A stretch of DNA of 56,089 nt from CAZRRV01 sp045660865 (GTDB lineage Bacteria > Bacillota > Clostridia > Oscillospirales > Acutalibacteraceae), in contig JAZREP010000017.1 of NCBI GenBank assembly GCA_045660865.1, positions 1-56,089 on the forward strand, in the 5' to 3' direction. A model generated the notes under the pieces. It worked only from the letters and a program-made list of their open reading frames with translations, had not been told where the DNA came from and ran no database searches. Shown piece by piece: positions 41,938 through 51,571 of this stretch (position 1 is the stretch's first letter; every line of letters starts with the position of its first letter). The translations under genes were made by a program, and so were the position numbers.

Positions 41938-42636
41938 TTATTTTTTGCTGTTTTTACTGTATCGGTAGTAAATAAGATAACCGATTAAAGCGGCAACACC
42001 TGTAATGGCAAAAATTAAAATGGAGGTTTTGTAATTGCTTTCTACCAATGAACTGCCCGCCAGAGTTGAGGTCAAAACTGAAGGTATACGCCCCAGCGTG
42101 CAAATGAGCAAAAAGGTGATAGGTTTAATGTCTGTAAGACCTGCAAAATACGTCAGTATGTCTTTGGGTGTACCTGGTAAAAAGTAAAGAATAAACATAA
42201 TAAAATTAAGTTTTTTACTGTCACGCAGGAAGGATAAGCGTTTTACTGTTTTTGTGTCCATCAGTACAAGTGCAAATTTGTGTCCAAACTTTCTGACAGC
42301 AAAAAATATAAAAACAGATGAAATAGTAACGCCTATTAAACATAAGACTGTACCCCAAAAGGTACCAAAAGCGTATCCTGCTCCAACCTCGACTACCTCG
42401 CCCGGAATAAAGGCAAAAACAACCTGTAATATTTGTAAAAGAATGAATAATAAATAACCGAGGATACCTTTTTGCGCAACAAGGTTGCGGAACTCTATAG
42501 GATTGTCAATAGTGCGTATAATAACGGGTGCTAGCAAACATGAGCCAACAACAATCAAAAGCAAAAATACAAAGGAAGATAAAAATAAATACAGCCTGTG
42601 ATTTTGCTTGACTTTCTCTTTTATAGACGTCCTCAT
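41938..42636 (-). CDS. TVP38/TMEM64 (VTT-domain) membrane protein
   Basis: 232 residues, five or six membrane helices. Family motifs: FAFIPGEVVEVGAGYAFG (re-entrant loop) near 73-91, then FVLYFLPGTPKD-like IMFILYFLPGTPKDIL near 145 and LGRIPSVL. Related DedA/VTT proteins move lipids across the membrane. Its start overlaps the folC stop by 4 bases (ATGA), so the two are translationally coupled with no known functional tie. Confidence 0.88.
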   Translation of the reverse strand: MRTSIKEKVKQNHRLYLFLSSFVFLLLIVVGSCLLAPVIIRTIDNPIEFRNLVAQKGILGYLLFILLQILQVVFAFIPGEVVEVGAGYAFGTFWGTVLCLIGVTISSVFIFFAVRKFGHKFALVLMDTKTVKRLSFLRDSKKLNFIMFILYFLPGTPKDILTYFAGLTDIKPITFLLICTLGRIPSVLTSTLAGSSLVESNYKTSILIFAITGVAALIGYLIYYRYSKNSKK

Positions 42637-43883
42637 ATTTTCTCCTCACATAATATTCTTTTGGCCTCAGATGCCAAATAAAGCGAGCCGCAAACAACAA
42701 CCGAAGCACCTGTTTCTTTGGCTTTTTCCAATGCATCTTCTAAGGAATTGCAGGGAGTACATTTAGTGTAGTCGGCTCCAATCTCGGCTAATTTATCTGC
42801 CGTAACGGCTCTTGGGTTTTTGGGCTGGACGCAAAAGATTTCACTAAAACAAGGGGCTATCTTTGCTAGTGTCGAAGTAATGTCCTTATCTGCCATCATA
42901 CCTATTACTGCGGTGATGGGGCGGGGCAGATGTTTGTTTATAAATTCCGCTAAAAGCTTCATGCTGTCGGGATTATGCGCCCCGTCTAACAGTAGCGGTG
43001 GATTGGTTGATATAACCTCACACCTTGCAGGGAAAACTGTTTTTTGCAAGCCTTCAATAATGTTGGTATCGCTAACACAAAGACCGCTGCTTTTTACTGC
43101 CTCAATCGCTGTAATTGCGTTGTAGGGCTGAAAACTGCCGCAAAGCCGTAACGAAAATTCTAAACCTTTATAAGACACTCGGCTGCCCAAAAGTCCTAAA
43201 TCTGTAACCGTCAAATCTTGCAAATCGGGAACGGTCAATTGGCTGTTTAACTTATTAGCTGTTTTTTCGATAACCTTTTTCGCATTAGGGTCTTGAATGG
43301 GGTACAGCACCGAATTGCAATCAGGCTTTAATATGCCTGCCTTTTGTAACGCAATTTCTTCTATTGTATCACCCAGCAAAGCGGTATGGTCTTTTGAAAT
43401 AGAGGTGATTACGGTGCACAAGGGGTCTTCAATAATATTAGTTGAATCATATAATCCGCCCAGTCCCGTTTCGAGTACTACGACATCGCAAGCCTTTTCC
43501 TTAAAATATAAAAATGCGATTGCAGTTATTAAGTCAAACTGCGTTGGCATATCTTCTTTGGGTAACTTACTGGTAGCGGTGCGAACACGCCCTGTGTAAT
43601 ATTCCAAATCAGCCTCAGAAATCATTTCGCCGTTTATTTGAAACCGTTCGCGGAAATCTATTATATAGGGTGAAATAAAAAGTCCGGTTTTTAAAGCGGC
43701 GCATTGCAAAATATTGCTTATATAAGCAGATACAGAGCCCTTACCGTTAGTACCTGCAATGTGTATGAATGAAAGCTCTTTTTGTGGGTTGCCGACAAGT
43801 TCAAGCAACTTACCGATTCGGTGCAGCCCTGGCGCTTTACCGAAGGTTTTAAAGGAATTTATATATTCAATTGCGCCTGACAT
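42633..43883 (-). CDS. folC: Folylpolyglutamate synthase / dihydrofolate synthase
   Basis: 416 residues of the Mur ligase fold. ATP loop GTNGKGSVSAY near 44-54, the folate/ATP site LETGLGGLYDSTN near 143 and the C-terminal GAHNPDSM near 297. It adds glutamate to folates so they are kept in the cell, complementing folate uptake by the ECF subunit at 2232-2783. First gene of a two-gene unit with TVP38. Confidence 0.95.
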   Translation of the reverse strand: MSGAIEYINSFKTFGKAPGLHRIGKLLELVGNPQKELSFIHIAGTNGKGSVSAYISNILQCAALKTGLFISPYIIDFRERFQINGEMISEADLEYYTGRVRTATSKLPKEDMPTQFDLITAIAFLYFKEKACDVVVLETGLGGLYDSTNIIEDPLCTVITSISKDHTALLGDTIEEIALQKAGILKPDCNSVLYPIQDPNAKKVIEKTANKLNSQLTVPDLQDLTVTDLGLLGSRVSYKGLEFSLRLCGSFQPYNAITAIEAVKSSGLCVSDTNIIEGLQKTVFPARCEVISTNPPLLLDGAHNPDSMKLLAEFINKHLPRPITAVIGMMADKDITSTLAKIAPCFSEIFCVQPKNPRAVTADKLAEIGADYTKCTPCNSLEDALEKAKETGASVVVCGSLYLASEAKRILCEEKI

Positions 43884-43996
43884 ACCACACCTCCGTTGTT
43901 TTATACCATATCATACCTTTTTTTACAACGCTTTGCAAGTCTTAAGACTGCAATTTAATAAATCAGCAATTAAAATCAGCACATATAGTTTTTTGC

Positions 43997-44025
43997 TTGC
44001 AAAAATTAACTATATATAGTATAAT
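43997..44025 (+). promoter_or_regulatory. Promoter of the topoisomerase pair
   Basis: TTGCAA (43997-44002), 17-base spacer, TATAAT (44020-44025). Confidence 0.75.
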
Positions 44026-44086
44026 ATAATCGATTAACTGTGTGCTATGTTTTGAGCACCGTAAAATATACAAAGAGGGATTAAAT

Positions 44087-46066
44087 ATGGCGAAAAAGAA
44101 TACGGCATACGATAATGAAAGTATATCCTCATTAAAAGGCGCCGACCGAGTAAGACTGCGCCCCGGCGTTATATTCGGCTCCGACGGTTTAGAGGGTTGC
44201 CAACATTCTGTTTTTGAAATTATTTCCAACTCCATTGACGAAGCTCGTGAGGGCCACGGCAATAAGATTATTATTACCCGTTATGCGGACAATTCTATTG
44301 AGGTGCAGGACTTTGGACGAGGCGCACCGGTTGATTTCAACCAAAAGGAGCAGCGTTACAACTGGGAACTGCTTTACTGTGAAATGTACGCAGGCGGTAA
44401 ATACAATACCGACGGCGATAACTATGCCTTTTCTTTAGGTCTTAACGGTTTGGGTCTTTGCTCTACTCAGTATTCGTCTGAGTATATGGATGTAGAAATC
44501 AAGCGTGACGGCTATAAATACACACTGCATTTTGAGCACGGCGAAAATGTCGGTGGTCTTAAAAAAGAACCTTATGCAGGAAAAGATACAGGTACCAAAA
44601 CACGCTGGAAACCCGATTTAAAGGTGTTTACTGATATTGATATCCCCTTAGAATATTATCTTGAAACAATTAAAAGGCAGGCTGTAGTTAATGACGGTCT
44701 GTTGTTCCAGTTACGTGACCAGCAGGGCAGTAGGTTTGAAACCTATGAGTTCTGCTATAAAGGCGGAATCAAAGATTATTTGAACGAAATAATCGGCGAA
44801 GAGGCACTTACAGGTGTGCAGTATTGGAGCGGTGAACGCAAAGGTCGTGACCGTGCGGACAAGCCCGAATACCGTGTTAAAATGAATATCGCCCTGTCTT
44901 TTTCAAACAAGGTGCAATTAAAAGAATATTATCATAACTCCAGCTGGTTAGAGCATGGCGGTGCGCCCGATAAAGCGGTGCGCAATGCCTTTGTTTACCA
45001 AATTGATAATTACATTAAACAGCAGAATAAATATCAAAAGAACGAAAGCAAAATAACCTTCTCGGATATTGAGGAGTGTTTGGTGCTTTGCATTTCTTCA
45101 TTTTCTACAATTACCTCGTATGAAAACCAGACAAAGAAGAGTATAACAAATAAATTCATACAAGAGGCAATGACCGAATTTTTGCGCCATCAGTTAGAGG
45201 TCTACTTTATTGAAAATAAAGCTGAGGCCGATAAAATTATGGAGCAGGTGCTTATAAATAAGCGCAGCCGTGAACGTTCCGAGCGTGAGAGACTTAATAT
45301 AAAGAAGACCCTCTCGGCAGGTAACGACCCGTTAAATAAGGTCCAAAAATTTGTAGACTGCCGCAGCCGTGACGTTAGCGTTAGGGAACTCTTTATAGTA
45401 GAGGGTGACTCGGCTTTGGGTGCCGTTAAATTGGCACGCTCGGCTGAATATCAGGCAATCATTCCGGTACGTGGTAAAATTTTAAACTGCTTAAAAGCGG
45501 AATACGGAAAAATATTTAAAAATGAAATTATTACCGACCTTATCAAGGTGTTGGGTTGCGGTGTTGAGGTACAGACTAAGGCTACAAAGGATTTATCAAC
45601 CTTTGATATAAACAATTTGCGTTGGAACAAAATTATCATCTGTACCGATGCCGACGTTGACGGATTCCAGATTAGAACACTTATTTTAACAATGCTTTAC
45701 CGCCTTTGCCCAACACTTATTAACGAGGGCAAGGTGTATATTGCGGAAACACCGCTTTATGAAATCACTGCTAAGGATAAAGTGTATTTTGCCTATGACG
45801 ATTTAGAGAAAAAAGAAATCATGGATATGATAGGCAATCAAAAGTGCACTATTCAGCGTTCAAAAGGTCTTGGTGAAAACCAACCCGATATGATGAACCT
45901 TACCACTATGAACCCTGAAACACGCAGACTGATAAAGGTACTGCCTGAGGATGCCCAGCACACAAGTGAAATGTTTGATTTGTTGCTTGGCGATAATTTG
46001 CAGGGCAGAAAAGATTTTATTGCAGAAAACGGCTATATGTATATTGATGAAGCCGATATAAGCTAG
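44087..46066 (+). CDS. Divergent type IIA DNA topoisomerase, B subunit (ParE/GyrB-like)
   Basis: 659 residues from ATG 44087 (AGAGGG ahead). Order: GHKL ATPase (Glu44 and Asn48 in EIISNSIDEA; DFGRGAP at 75-81; ATP lid GLNGLGL), transducer, TOPRIM (EGDSALG at 439-445, PVRGKILNCLKA, DADVDG at 521-526) and the C-terminal SKGLGENQPDMM. The invariant EGDSAGG of gyrase and topo IV reads EGDSALG, and the lid differs from GLHGVG. So it belongs to a divergent third pair rather than canonical GyrB or ParE. It would act with the A subunit 12 bases downstream. The catalytic metal residues (Glu439, Asp521, Asp523) are kept, so it should be active. Confidence 0.88.
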   Translation: MAKKNTAYDNESISSLKGADRVRLRPGVIFGSDGLEGCQHSVFEIISNSIDEAREGHGNKIIITRYADNSIEVQDFGRGAPVDFNQKEQRYNWELLYCEMYAGGKYNTDGDNYAFSLGLNGLGLCSTQYSSEYMDVEIKRDGYKYTLHFEHGENVGGLKKEPYAGKDTGTKTRWKPDLKVFTDIDIPLEYYLETIKRQAVVNDGLLFQLRDQQGSRFETYEFCYKGGIKDYLNEIIGEEALTGVQYWSGERKGRDRADKPEYRVKMNIALSFSNKVQLKEYYHNSSWLEHGGAPDKAVRNAFVYQIDNYIKQQNKYQKNESKITFSDIEECLVLCISSFSTITSYENQTKKSITNKFIQEAMTEFLRHQLEVYFIENKAEADKIMEQVLINKRSRERSERERLNIKKTLSAGNDPLNKVQKFVDCRSRDVSVRELFIVEGDSALGAVKLARSAEYQAIIPVRGKILNCLKAEYGKIFKNEIITDLIKVLGCGVEVQTKATKDLSTFDINNLRWNKIIICTDADVDGFQIRTLILTMLYRLCPTLINEGKVYIAETPLYEITAKDKVYFAYDDLEKKEIMDMIGNQKCTIQRSKGLGENQPDMMNLTTMNPETRRLIKVLPEDAQHTSEMFDLLLGDNLQGRKDFIAENGYMYIDEADIS

Positions 46067-46078
46067 GAGGGGAGAAAA

Positions 46079-48316
46079 ATGGCACGCAAGAAAACCGAAG
46101 CAAATGAGCCTAAAAAGCCAAGTATAAATGCTTTTATTGCCGGCGCAGGCGATACGGTTGAACAACCGATTACCGAAACGCTTCAAAAGAACTATATGCC
46201 TTACGCCATGAGTGTAATCCTCTCCCGTGCAATCCCCGAAATTGACGGATTTAAGCCCTCTCACCGCAAAGTTCTTTATACAATGTATAATATGGGCTTG
46301 CTTAATGGCACAAGAATTAAATCGGCGAATATTGTCGGTCGTACAATGCAGCTTAACCCCCACGGTGATGCCGCAATCTATGAAACAATGGTGCGCTTAT
46401 CTGAGGGACACCAAGCACTGCTGCATCCGTATGTTGAGTCAAAGGGTAACTTCGGTAAAGCCTATTCTCGTGATATGGCTTATGCCGCTTCCCGTTATAC
46501 AGAGGCAAAGCTTTCGGCTATTTCGGCAGAAATTTTTAAGGATATAGATAAGGACACAGTAGACTTTGTAGACAACTATGATGCTACTATGAAGGAACCG
46601 ACCTTATTGCCGGTTAGCTTTCCATCTATTTTAGTTAATGCAAATACAGGTATCGCGGTAGGTATGGCAAGCTCTATATGCCCCTTTAATATTGAGGAGG
46701 TTTGCCGCACCACTATCCAATGCATAAAGGATAGCGACACCAATGTTGCAGACACCTTGTTGGCGCCCGATTTCCCCGGCGGCGGTCAATTGGTATACAA
46801 CCGTGAGGAAATAGAGAAGATTTACGATACAGGTAGGGGCAGTTTCAAGGTGCGTTCGGTTTGGGCACACGATAAGTCTGCTCATTGTATTGATGTTACT
46901 GAAATTCCTCCTACTACAACAGTTGAGGCAATTATTGAAAAAATTGTTGAGCTTATAAAGCTTAAGAAAATCAACGAAATCAATGACGTTCGTGATGAAA
47001 CAGACTTAAATGGTCTTAAAATCACGATTGACTTAAAGCGTGGTACCGACCCCGAAAAATTGATGCAAAAGCTTTTCCGTATGACTCCGTTGGAGGACTC
47101 CTTCTCCTGCAATTTCAATATTTTGATTGCAGGCTCACCAAGGGTTTTGGGCGTGCGTGAAATTTTGGAGGAATGGGTTGCTTTCCGTGCCGAATGTGTA
47201 CGCCGTAGAGTTTTCTTTGATTTACAAAAGGCTAAAAACAAATTCCACTTATTAAAGGGTCTTTCTAAAATTCTTCTTGATATTGATAAGGCAATTAAAA
47301 TTGTCCGTGAAACTGCAGAAGAAAAAGAGGTTGTTCCCAACTTAATGATTGGCTTCGGCATTGATGAAACACAGGCTGAATATGTTGCCGAAATCAAGTT
47401 AAGACATCTTAATAGGGAATATATATTAAAGCGTTTGGCTGATTTAGAGGATTTGGAAAAGCAAATCAAAGATTTAGAGGATGTTTTAAACAGCCGCCGC
47501 AGAATTTATAACATTATTATAAAAGAGCTTGAAGAGGTTATAAAGAAATTTGCTCAGCCTCGTCGCACGCAGATAATAACTGTAGATGAAACAGCAGTAT
47601 TCAACGAGAAAGAAGAATTGCCGGATTATCCTGTGCATCTGTTCTTTACCCGTGACGGTTATTTCAAAAAAATCACACCGCAGTCTTTGCGTATGAGCGG
47701 AGAGCAAAAATTAAAAGAGGGCGACGAAATCGTTGCACAGCTTGAAAGCAGCAACGCTAAGGAATTGCTTTTCTTTACAAACCACTGTCAAGTTTACAAA
47801 ACCCGCATAAACGACTTTGACGACACAAAGGCAAGTGTTTTGGGTGAATATGTACCTACTAAACTCCAAATGGATGAGGGAGAAACCACGGTGGGTATGG
47901 TGGTAACAGGTGACTATAAGGGCTATTTGTTCTTCGTCTTTGAAAACGGACGTGTTGCCAAGGTTGCCCTTAAGGCATACGAAACCAAAAACAACCGCAA
48001 AAAACTTATTTCAGCATATTCCTCAAAATTCCCGCTTTGCAAAATCGTTCATCTTGAGGAAGACGGAGAAATATTGCTTTGCTCTACAGGCGGCAGACGT
48101 TTGCTGTTGCATACAGGTGCTTTACAAACAAAAGCAACTAAGGACACAGGCGGTGTAGCCGTAATGACCCAGAAAAAAGGTCAGCGTGTCTGCGATGCAA
48201 TAGTTTACCGTGACGGTATGCTTCAAAAACCAAACCGCTACCGCACCAGAACACTCCCCGCTGCAGGCAGCCTGCCGACAGCCGAGGAGCAAGGTGAACA
48301 ACTATCCTTAATGTAA
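46079..48316 (+). CDS. Divergent type IIA DNA topoisomerase, A subunit (ParC/GyrA-like)
   Basis: 745 residues. The cleavage core has SRAIPEIDGFKPSHRKVLY (49-67) and Tyr140 in AASRYTEAKL, the DNA-linking tyrosine. The usual PHGDSxxYD reads PHGDAAIYE (94-102), so the residues equal to Ser83 and Asp87 of E. coli GyrA are Ala98 and Glu102. The following loop is GNFGKAYSRDMAYAAS instead of the GDxxAAMRYTE form. The C-terminal domain has short beta-pinwheel repeats without a GyrA box, so supercoiling is unlikely and decatenation or relaxation is expected. Confidence 0.88.
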   Translation: MARKKTEANEPKKPSINAFIAGAGDTVEQPITETLQKNYMPYAMSVILSRAIPEIDGFKPSHRKVLYTMYNMGLLNGTRIKSANIVGRTMQLNPHGDAAIYETMVRLSEGHQALLHPYVESKGNFGKAYSRDMAYAASRYTEAKLSAISAEIFKDIDKDTVDFVDNYDATMKEPTLLPVSFPSILVNANTGIAVGMASSICPFNIEEVCRTTIQCIKDSDTNVADTLLAPDFPGGGQLVYNREEIEKIYDTGRGSFKVRSVWAHDKSAHCIDVTEIPPTTTVEAIIEKIVELIKLKKINEINDVRDETDLNGLKITIDLKRGTDPEKLMQKLFRMTPLEDSFSCNFNILIAGSPRVLGVREILEEWVAFRAECVRRRVFFDLQKAKNKFHLLKGLSKILLDIDKAIKIVRETAEEKEVVPNLMIGFGIDETQAEYVAEIKLRHLNREYILKRLADLEDLEKQIKDLEDVLNSRRRIYNIIIKELEEVIKKFAQPRRTQIITVDETAVFNEKEELPDYPVHLFFTRDGYFKKITPQSLRMSGEQKLKEGDEIVAQLESSNAKELLFFTNHCQVYKTRINDFDDTKASVLGEYVPTKLQMDEGETTVGMVVTGDYKGYLFFVFENGRVAKVALKAYETKNNRKKLISAYSSKFPLCKIVHLEEDGEILLCSTGGRRLLLHTGALQTKATKDTGGVAVMTQKKGQRVCDAIVYRDGMLQKPNRYRTRTLPAAGSLPTAEEQGEQLSLM

Positions 48317-48325
48317 AATAAAAAA

Positions 48326-48352
48326 GCACCGCTCGCATTTTGCGAGCGGCGG
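48326..48352 (-). terminator. Hairpin oriented as a minus-strand terminator
   Basis: Stem ccgctcgc / gcgagcgg around 48329-48349. On the plus strand an A run precedes and no U run follows; on the minus strand the hairpin is followed by GCTTTTTTATT. As a terminator it would serve a transcript coming from the right, where no minus-strand gene is seen. Confidence 0.5.
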
Positions 48353-48447
48353 TCAATCTCTAAACAAACGCAAGCTTTTCACATTTGGATTGACAATATT
48401 ATTTTGTTTTTTTAGTTGCGTATTATTAGTGTCAATTTTTTACAAGA

Positions 48448-48476
48448 TTGACAAATTTATCTTAATGTACTAATAT
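48448..48476 (+). promoter_or_regulatory. Promoter of valS
   Basis: TTGACA (48448-48453), 17-base spacer, TAATAT (48471-48476). The 36-base leader leaves no room for a T-box. Further TTGACA-like elements on both strands lie at 48389-48395 and 48431-48437. Confidence 0.65.
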
Positions 48477-48518
48477 ATATGAGTTATTATTTTAGCAAAT
48501 CCTTTTGGAGGGATAAGC

Positions 48519-51152
48519 ATGGCAAAAGAATTGGAAAAGGTTTATGAACCGCAAAAGGTTGAAGATAGAACCTATCAGTTTTGGCTGGATGGCGAATATT
48601 TTCACGCAGAGGTAGATGGCAGTAAAAAGCCTTATACCATTGTTATTCCGCCACCGAACATTACCGGCCAATTGCATATGGGTCACGCATTGGATAATAC
48701 TTTGCAGGATATTTTGATTCGTTATCGTCGTATGCAGGGTATGGCAGCGCTTTGGATTCCCGGTACTGACCACGCATCAATCGCAACCGAAGCGAAAATT
48801 GTTGAGGCAATGCGTGAAGAGGGTGTGACAAAGGACGATATAGGCCGTGATGGCTTTTTAGAGCGTGCTTGGGATTGGAAAGAAAAATTCGGCGGCCGCA
48901 TTATCTCTCAGCTTAAAAAATTAGGCTCCTCCTGCGACTGGCAGAGAGAACGTTTTACTTTGGATGAGGGTTGCTCAAAAGCGGTACGTGAGGTTTTTGT
49001 AAGACTTTACGAAAAAGGTCTTATTTATCGCGGTGAGCGTATTATAAACTGGTGTCCCCATTGTTTAACTTCAATTTCGGATGCTGAGGTTGAATATGAG
49101 GAGAAGGATGGTGCATTCTGGCACCTGCGTTATCCGTTGTCTGACGGCAGCGGTTATATCCAGCTTGCTACAACCCGCCCCGAAACCTTGTTGGGTGATA
49201 CAGCGGTTGCTGTTCATCCTGATGATGAGCGTTACAGCGCTTTGGTCGGTAAAACACTTCGCTTACCTTTGGTTGAACGTGAAATTCCCATTATTGCCGA
49301 CTCTTATGTTGAAATGGATTTCGGTACAGGTGCTGTTAAAATCACACCTGCGCACGACCCCAATGACTTTGAGGTTGGCTTGCGCCACGATTTACCGATA
49401 ATCAATGTAATGACCGATGATGCCAAGATAACAGAGGATTATCCTAAGTACGCGGGTATGGAGCGTTATGAGGCACGAAAAGCAATAGTAGCCGACTTGG
49501 AAGCCGGTGGCTATCTTGTAAAAACCGAGCCTATGAAGCATAACGTTGGCTCCTGCTACCGCTGTAAAACAGTTGTAGAGCCTCGTATTTCAAAACAATG
49601 GTTTGTAAAAATGCAACCTTTGGCAGAACCTGCTATTAAGGCAGTAGAAGAGGGCGAAATCAAAATGATTCCTGCCCGCTTCGAAAAAACCTATTATAAT
49701 TGGATGAACAATATAAAAGACTGGTGTATTTCCCGTCAGTTGTGGTGGGGTCATCGTATTCCTGCTTGGTATTGTGAGGATTGCGGCGAGCTGATTGTAT
49801 CCCGTGCAAATGCTACTGTATGTCCTAAATGTGGCAGCAACAAATTGCATCAGGACGAGGATACTCTTGACACCTGGTTTTCATCTGCTCTCTGGCCTTT
49901 CTCAACACTCGGTTGGCCGGATAACAATTTAGATTTAAAATATTTCTATCCTACCAGCACCTTGGTTACTGGTTATGATATTATCTTCTTCTGGGTTGCC
50001 CGTATGATTTTCTCAGCTATTGAGTACACAGGCCAAGTGCCTTTTGATACTGTACTGTTCCACGGTATTGTACGTGATGCTCAGGGTCGTAAAATGTCTA
50101 AGTCTTTGGGCAACGGCATAGACCCGCTGTTGGAAATTGAAAAATACGGTGCTGACGCGTTGCGTTTCACACTTGCAACAGGAAACACACCGGGTAATGA
50201 TATGCGCTACTCACCCGAAAGGGTAGAGGCAAGCCGTAACTTTGCCAACAAGATTTGGAACGCCGCCCGTTTCGTGCTTATGAATTTAAAGGGCGATGAG
50301 CAGGTAGACACCTTGCCAGAACAACTTGCTATGGAGGATAAATGGGTACTCTCCAAGCTTAATCGTTTGGCAACCGAGGTTACCGAAAATCTTGATAAGT
50401 TCGAAATAGGTCTTGCTGTTTCAAAATTATACGATTTTATTTGGGATATATTCTGTGACTGGTATATTGAAATTGCCAAGGTTCGCCTAAATGGCAATAA
50501 CGAAAAAGAAGCTTCAGCGGCACGTAATGTCCTTGTTTATGTTTTGACCAATGTATTAAAGCTTCTCCATCCCTTTATGCCTTTCATAACAGAGGAAATT
50601 TATCAAGCTCTGCCACATTCAACTGAATCTATTATGATTTCAGATTGGCCGACATATAAAGAAGAACTCAACTTTGCCGATACAGAGGTTGAGTTTGAGA
50701 AAATTATGGCAGTCATTCGTGCAGTGCGTAACCGCCGTGCAGAAATGAATGTACCGCCCTCTAAAAAGGCTAAAATTTATATTGCTACCGCAAGCCAAGA
50801 TACTTTCGTGAACGGAGCAGTATTTATGCAACGCTTGGCTTATGCTTCTGAGGTGGAAATTGCGGCTGAGTTTGATTTGCCCGGCGCAGTTAAGGTTGTT
50901 ACTGCCGATGCGGTAGTTTCATTGCCCCTTGCCGAGCTTGTGGACTTTGAAGCCGAGATTGCAAGACTTTCTAAAGAGCTTGAAACCGCAAAGAAGGATG
51001 AAGACTTCTTCTTATCAAAACTTAATAATGAAAACTTTGTTGCAAAGGCACCTGCTCAGGTAGTAGAAAATCAGCGCACACAGCTGGCTAAGGTGCAGGA
51101 AAAGATTAAAATGTTAAAGGACAGCATTGACGACATTAAGGCAAAAATGTAA
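48519..51152 (+). CDS. valS: Valyl-tRNA synthetase
   Basis: 877 residues, usual length. Class I synthetase joining valine to tRNA-Val. HIGH motif in PPNITGQLHMGHALDN (46-61), editing domain (about 190-340, TTRPETLLGDTAV), KMSKS loop GRKMSKSLGNGID near 526, anticodon-binding helical domain, and a C-terminal coiled-coil arm (about 815-877). The start follows GGAGG. The promoter is its own and a terminator follows. Confidence 0.97.
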   Translation: MAKELEKVYEPQKVEDRTYQFWLDGEYFHAEVDGSKKPYTIVIPPPNITGQLHMGHALDNTLQDILIRYRRMQGMAALWIPGTDHASIATEAKIVEAMREEGVTKDDIGRDGFLERAWDWKEKFGGRIISQLKKLGSSCDWQRERFTLDEGCSKAVREVFVRLYEKGLIYRGERIINWCPHCLTSISDAEVEYEEKDGAFWHLRYPLSDGSGYIQLATTRPETLLGDTAVAVHPDDERYSALVGKTLRLPLVEREIPIIADSYVEMDFGTGAVKITPAHDPNDFEVGLRHDLPIINVMTDDAKITEDYPKYAGMERYEARKAIVADLEAGGYLVKTEPMKHNVGSCYRCKTVVEPRISKQWFVKMQPLAEPAIKAVEEGEIKMIPARFEKTYYNWMNNIKDWCISRQLWWGHRIPAWYCEDCGELIVSRANATVCPKCGSNKLHQDEDTLDTWFSSALWPFSTLGWPDNNLDLKYFYPTSTLVTGYDIIFFWVARMIFSAIEYTGQVPFDTVLFHGIVRDAQGRKMSKSLGNGIDPLLEIEKYGADALRFTLATGNTPGNDMRYSPERVEASRNFANKIWNAARFVLMNLKGDEQVDTLPEQLAMEDKWVLSKLNRLATEVTENLDKFEIGLAVSKLYDFIWDIFCDWYIEIAKVRLNGNNEKEASAARNVLVYVLTNVLKLLHPFMPFITEEIYQALPHSTESIMISDWPTYKEELNFADTEVEFEKIMAVIRAVRNRRAEMNVPPSKKAKIYIATASQDTFVNGAVFMQRLAYASEVEIAAEFDLPGAVKVVTADAVVSLPLAELVDFEAEIARLSKELETAKKDEDFFLSKLNNENFVAKAPAQVVENQRTQLAKVQEKIKMLKDSIDDIKAKM

Positions 51153-51182
51153 AGCTTGTCCCATTATGTGACAAAAAATACC

Positions 51183-51220
51183 AAAAAAATCCGCTACAAT
51201 CAAAGTAGCGGATTTTTTTT
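51183..51220 (+). terminator. Terminator of valS
   Basis: Stem aatccgctac (51188-51197) / gtagcggatt (51205-51214), then a long T run. Confidence 0.9.
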
Positions 51221-51235
51221 ATGAGGTGAAAACAA

Positions 51236-51571
51236 ATGTCAGTAAAAATTTTGGTAAATGACCGCGTACTTACCGCTTATTTAGAGGGCGAATTAGACCA
51301 TCATACCGCCGCAGGTATACGCACGCAGATTGATGAAGCAATAAACCGAAATATGCCGGAGCTTCTCGTCTTGGATTTTGGAAATATTACATTTATGGAC
51401 AGCTCGGGTATAGGCTTGGTTATGGGACGCTATAAGCTGTTGAAACCTAATAGGGCACAAATCAACATAACAAACACTTCACCTACAATTTATAAGGTAA
51501 TGAAGCTGGCCGGACTGGACCGTTTGGCAAGCATAGACAAAGGAGGATTTAAAAATGGAAAACAGGCTTAA
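51236..51571 (+). CDS. spoIIAA: Anti-sigma-F factor antagonist SpoIIAA
   Basis: 111 residues, STAS domain. The phosphorylatable serine is in MDSSGIG (Ser56 or Ser57; Ser58 in B. subtilis). Unphosphorylated SpoIIAA frees sigma F from SpoIIAB in the forespore. Preceded by GAGGTG at 51223-51228. First of the three overlapping spoIIA genes: its last 17 bases overlap spoIIAB. Confidence 0.96.
   Translation: MSVKILVNDRVLTAYLEGELDHHTAAGIRTQIDEAINRNMPELLVLDFGNITFMDSSGIGLVMGRYKLLKPNRAQINITNTSPTIYKVMKLAGLDRLASIDKGGFKNGKQA

Noticed and set aside
48370..48518. A T-box leader for valS
   Set aside because: The best promoter leaves only about 36 bases of leader, and no specifier stem or TGG-type antiterminator was found.
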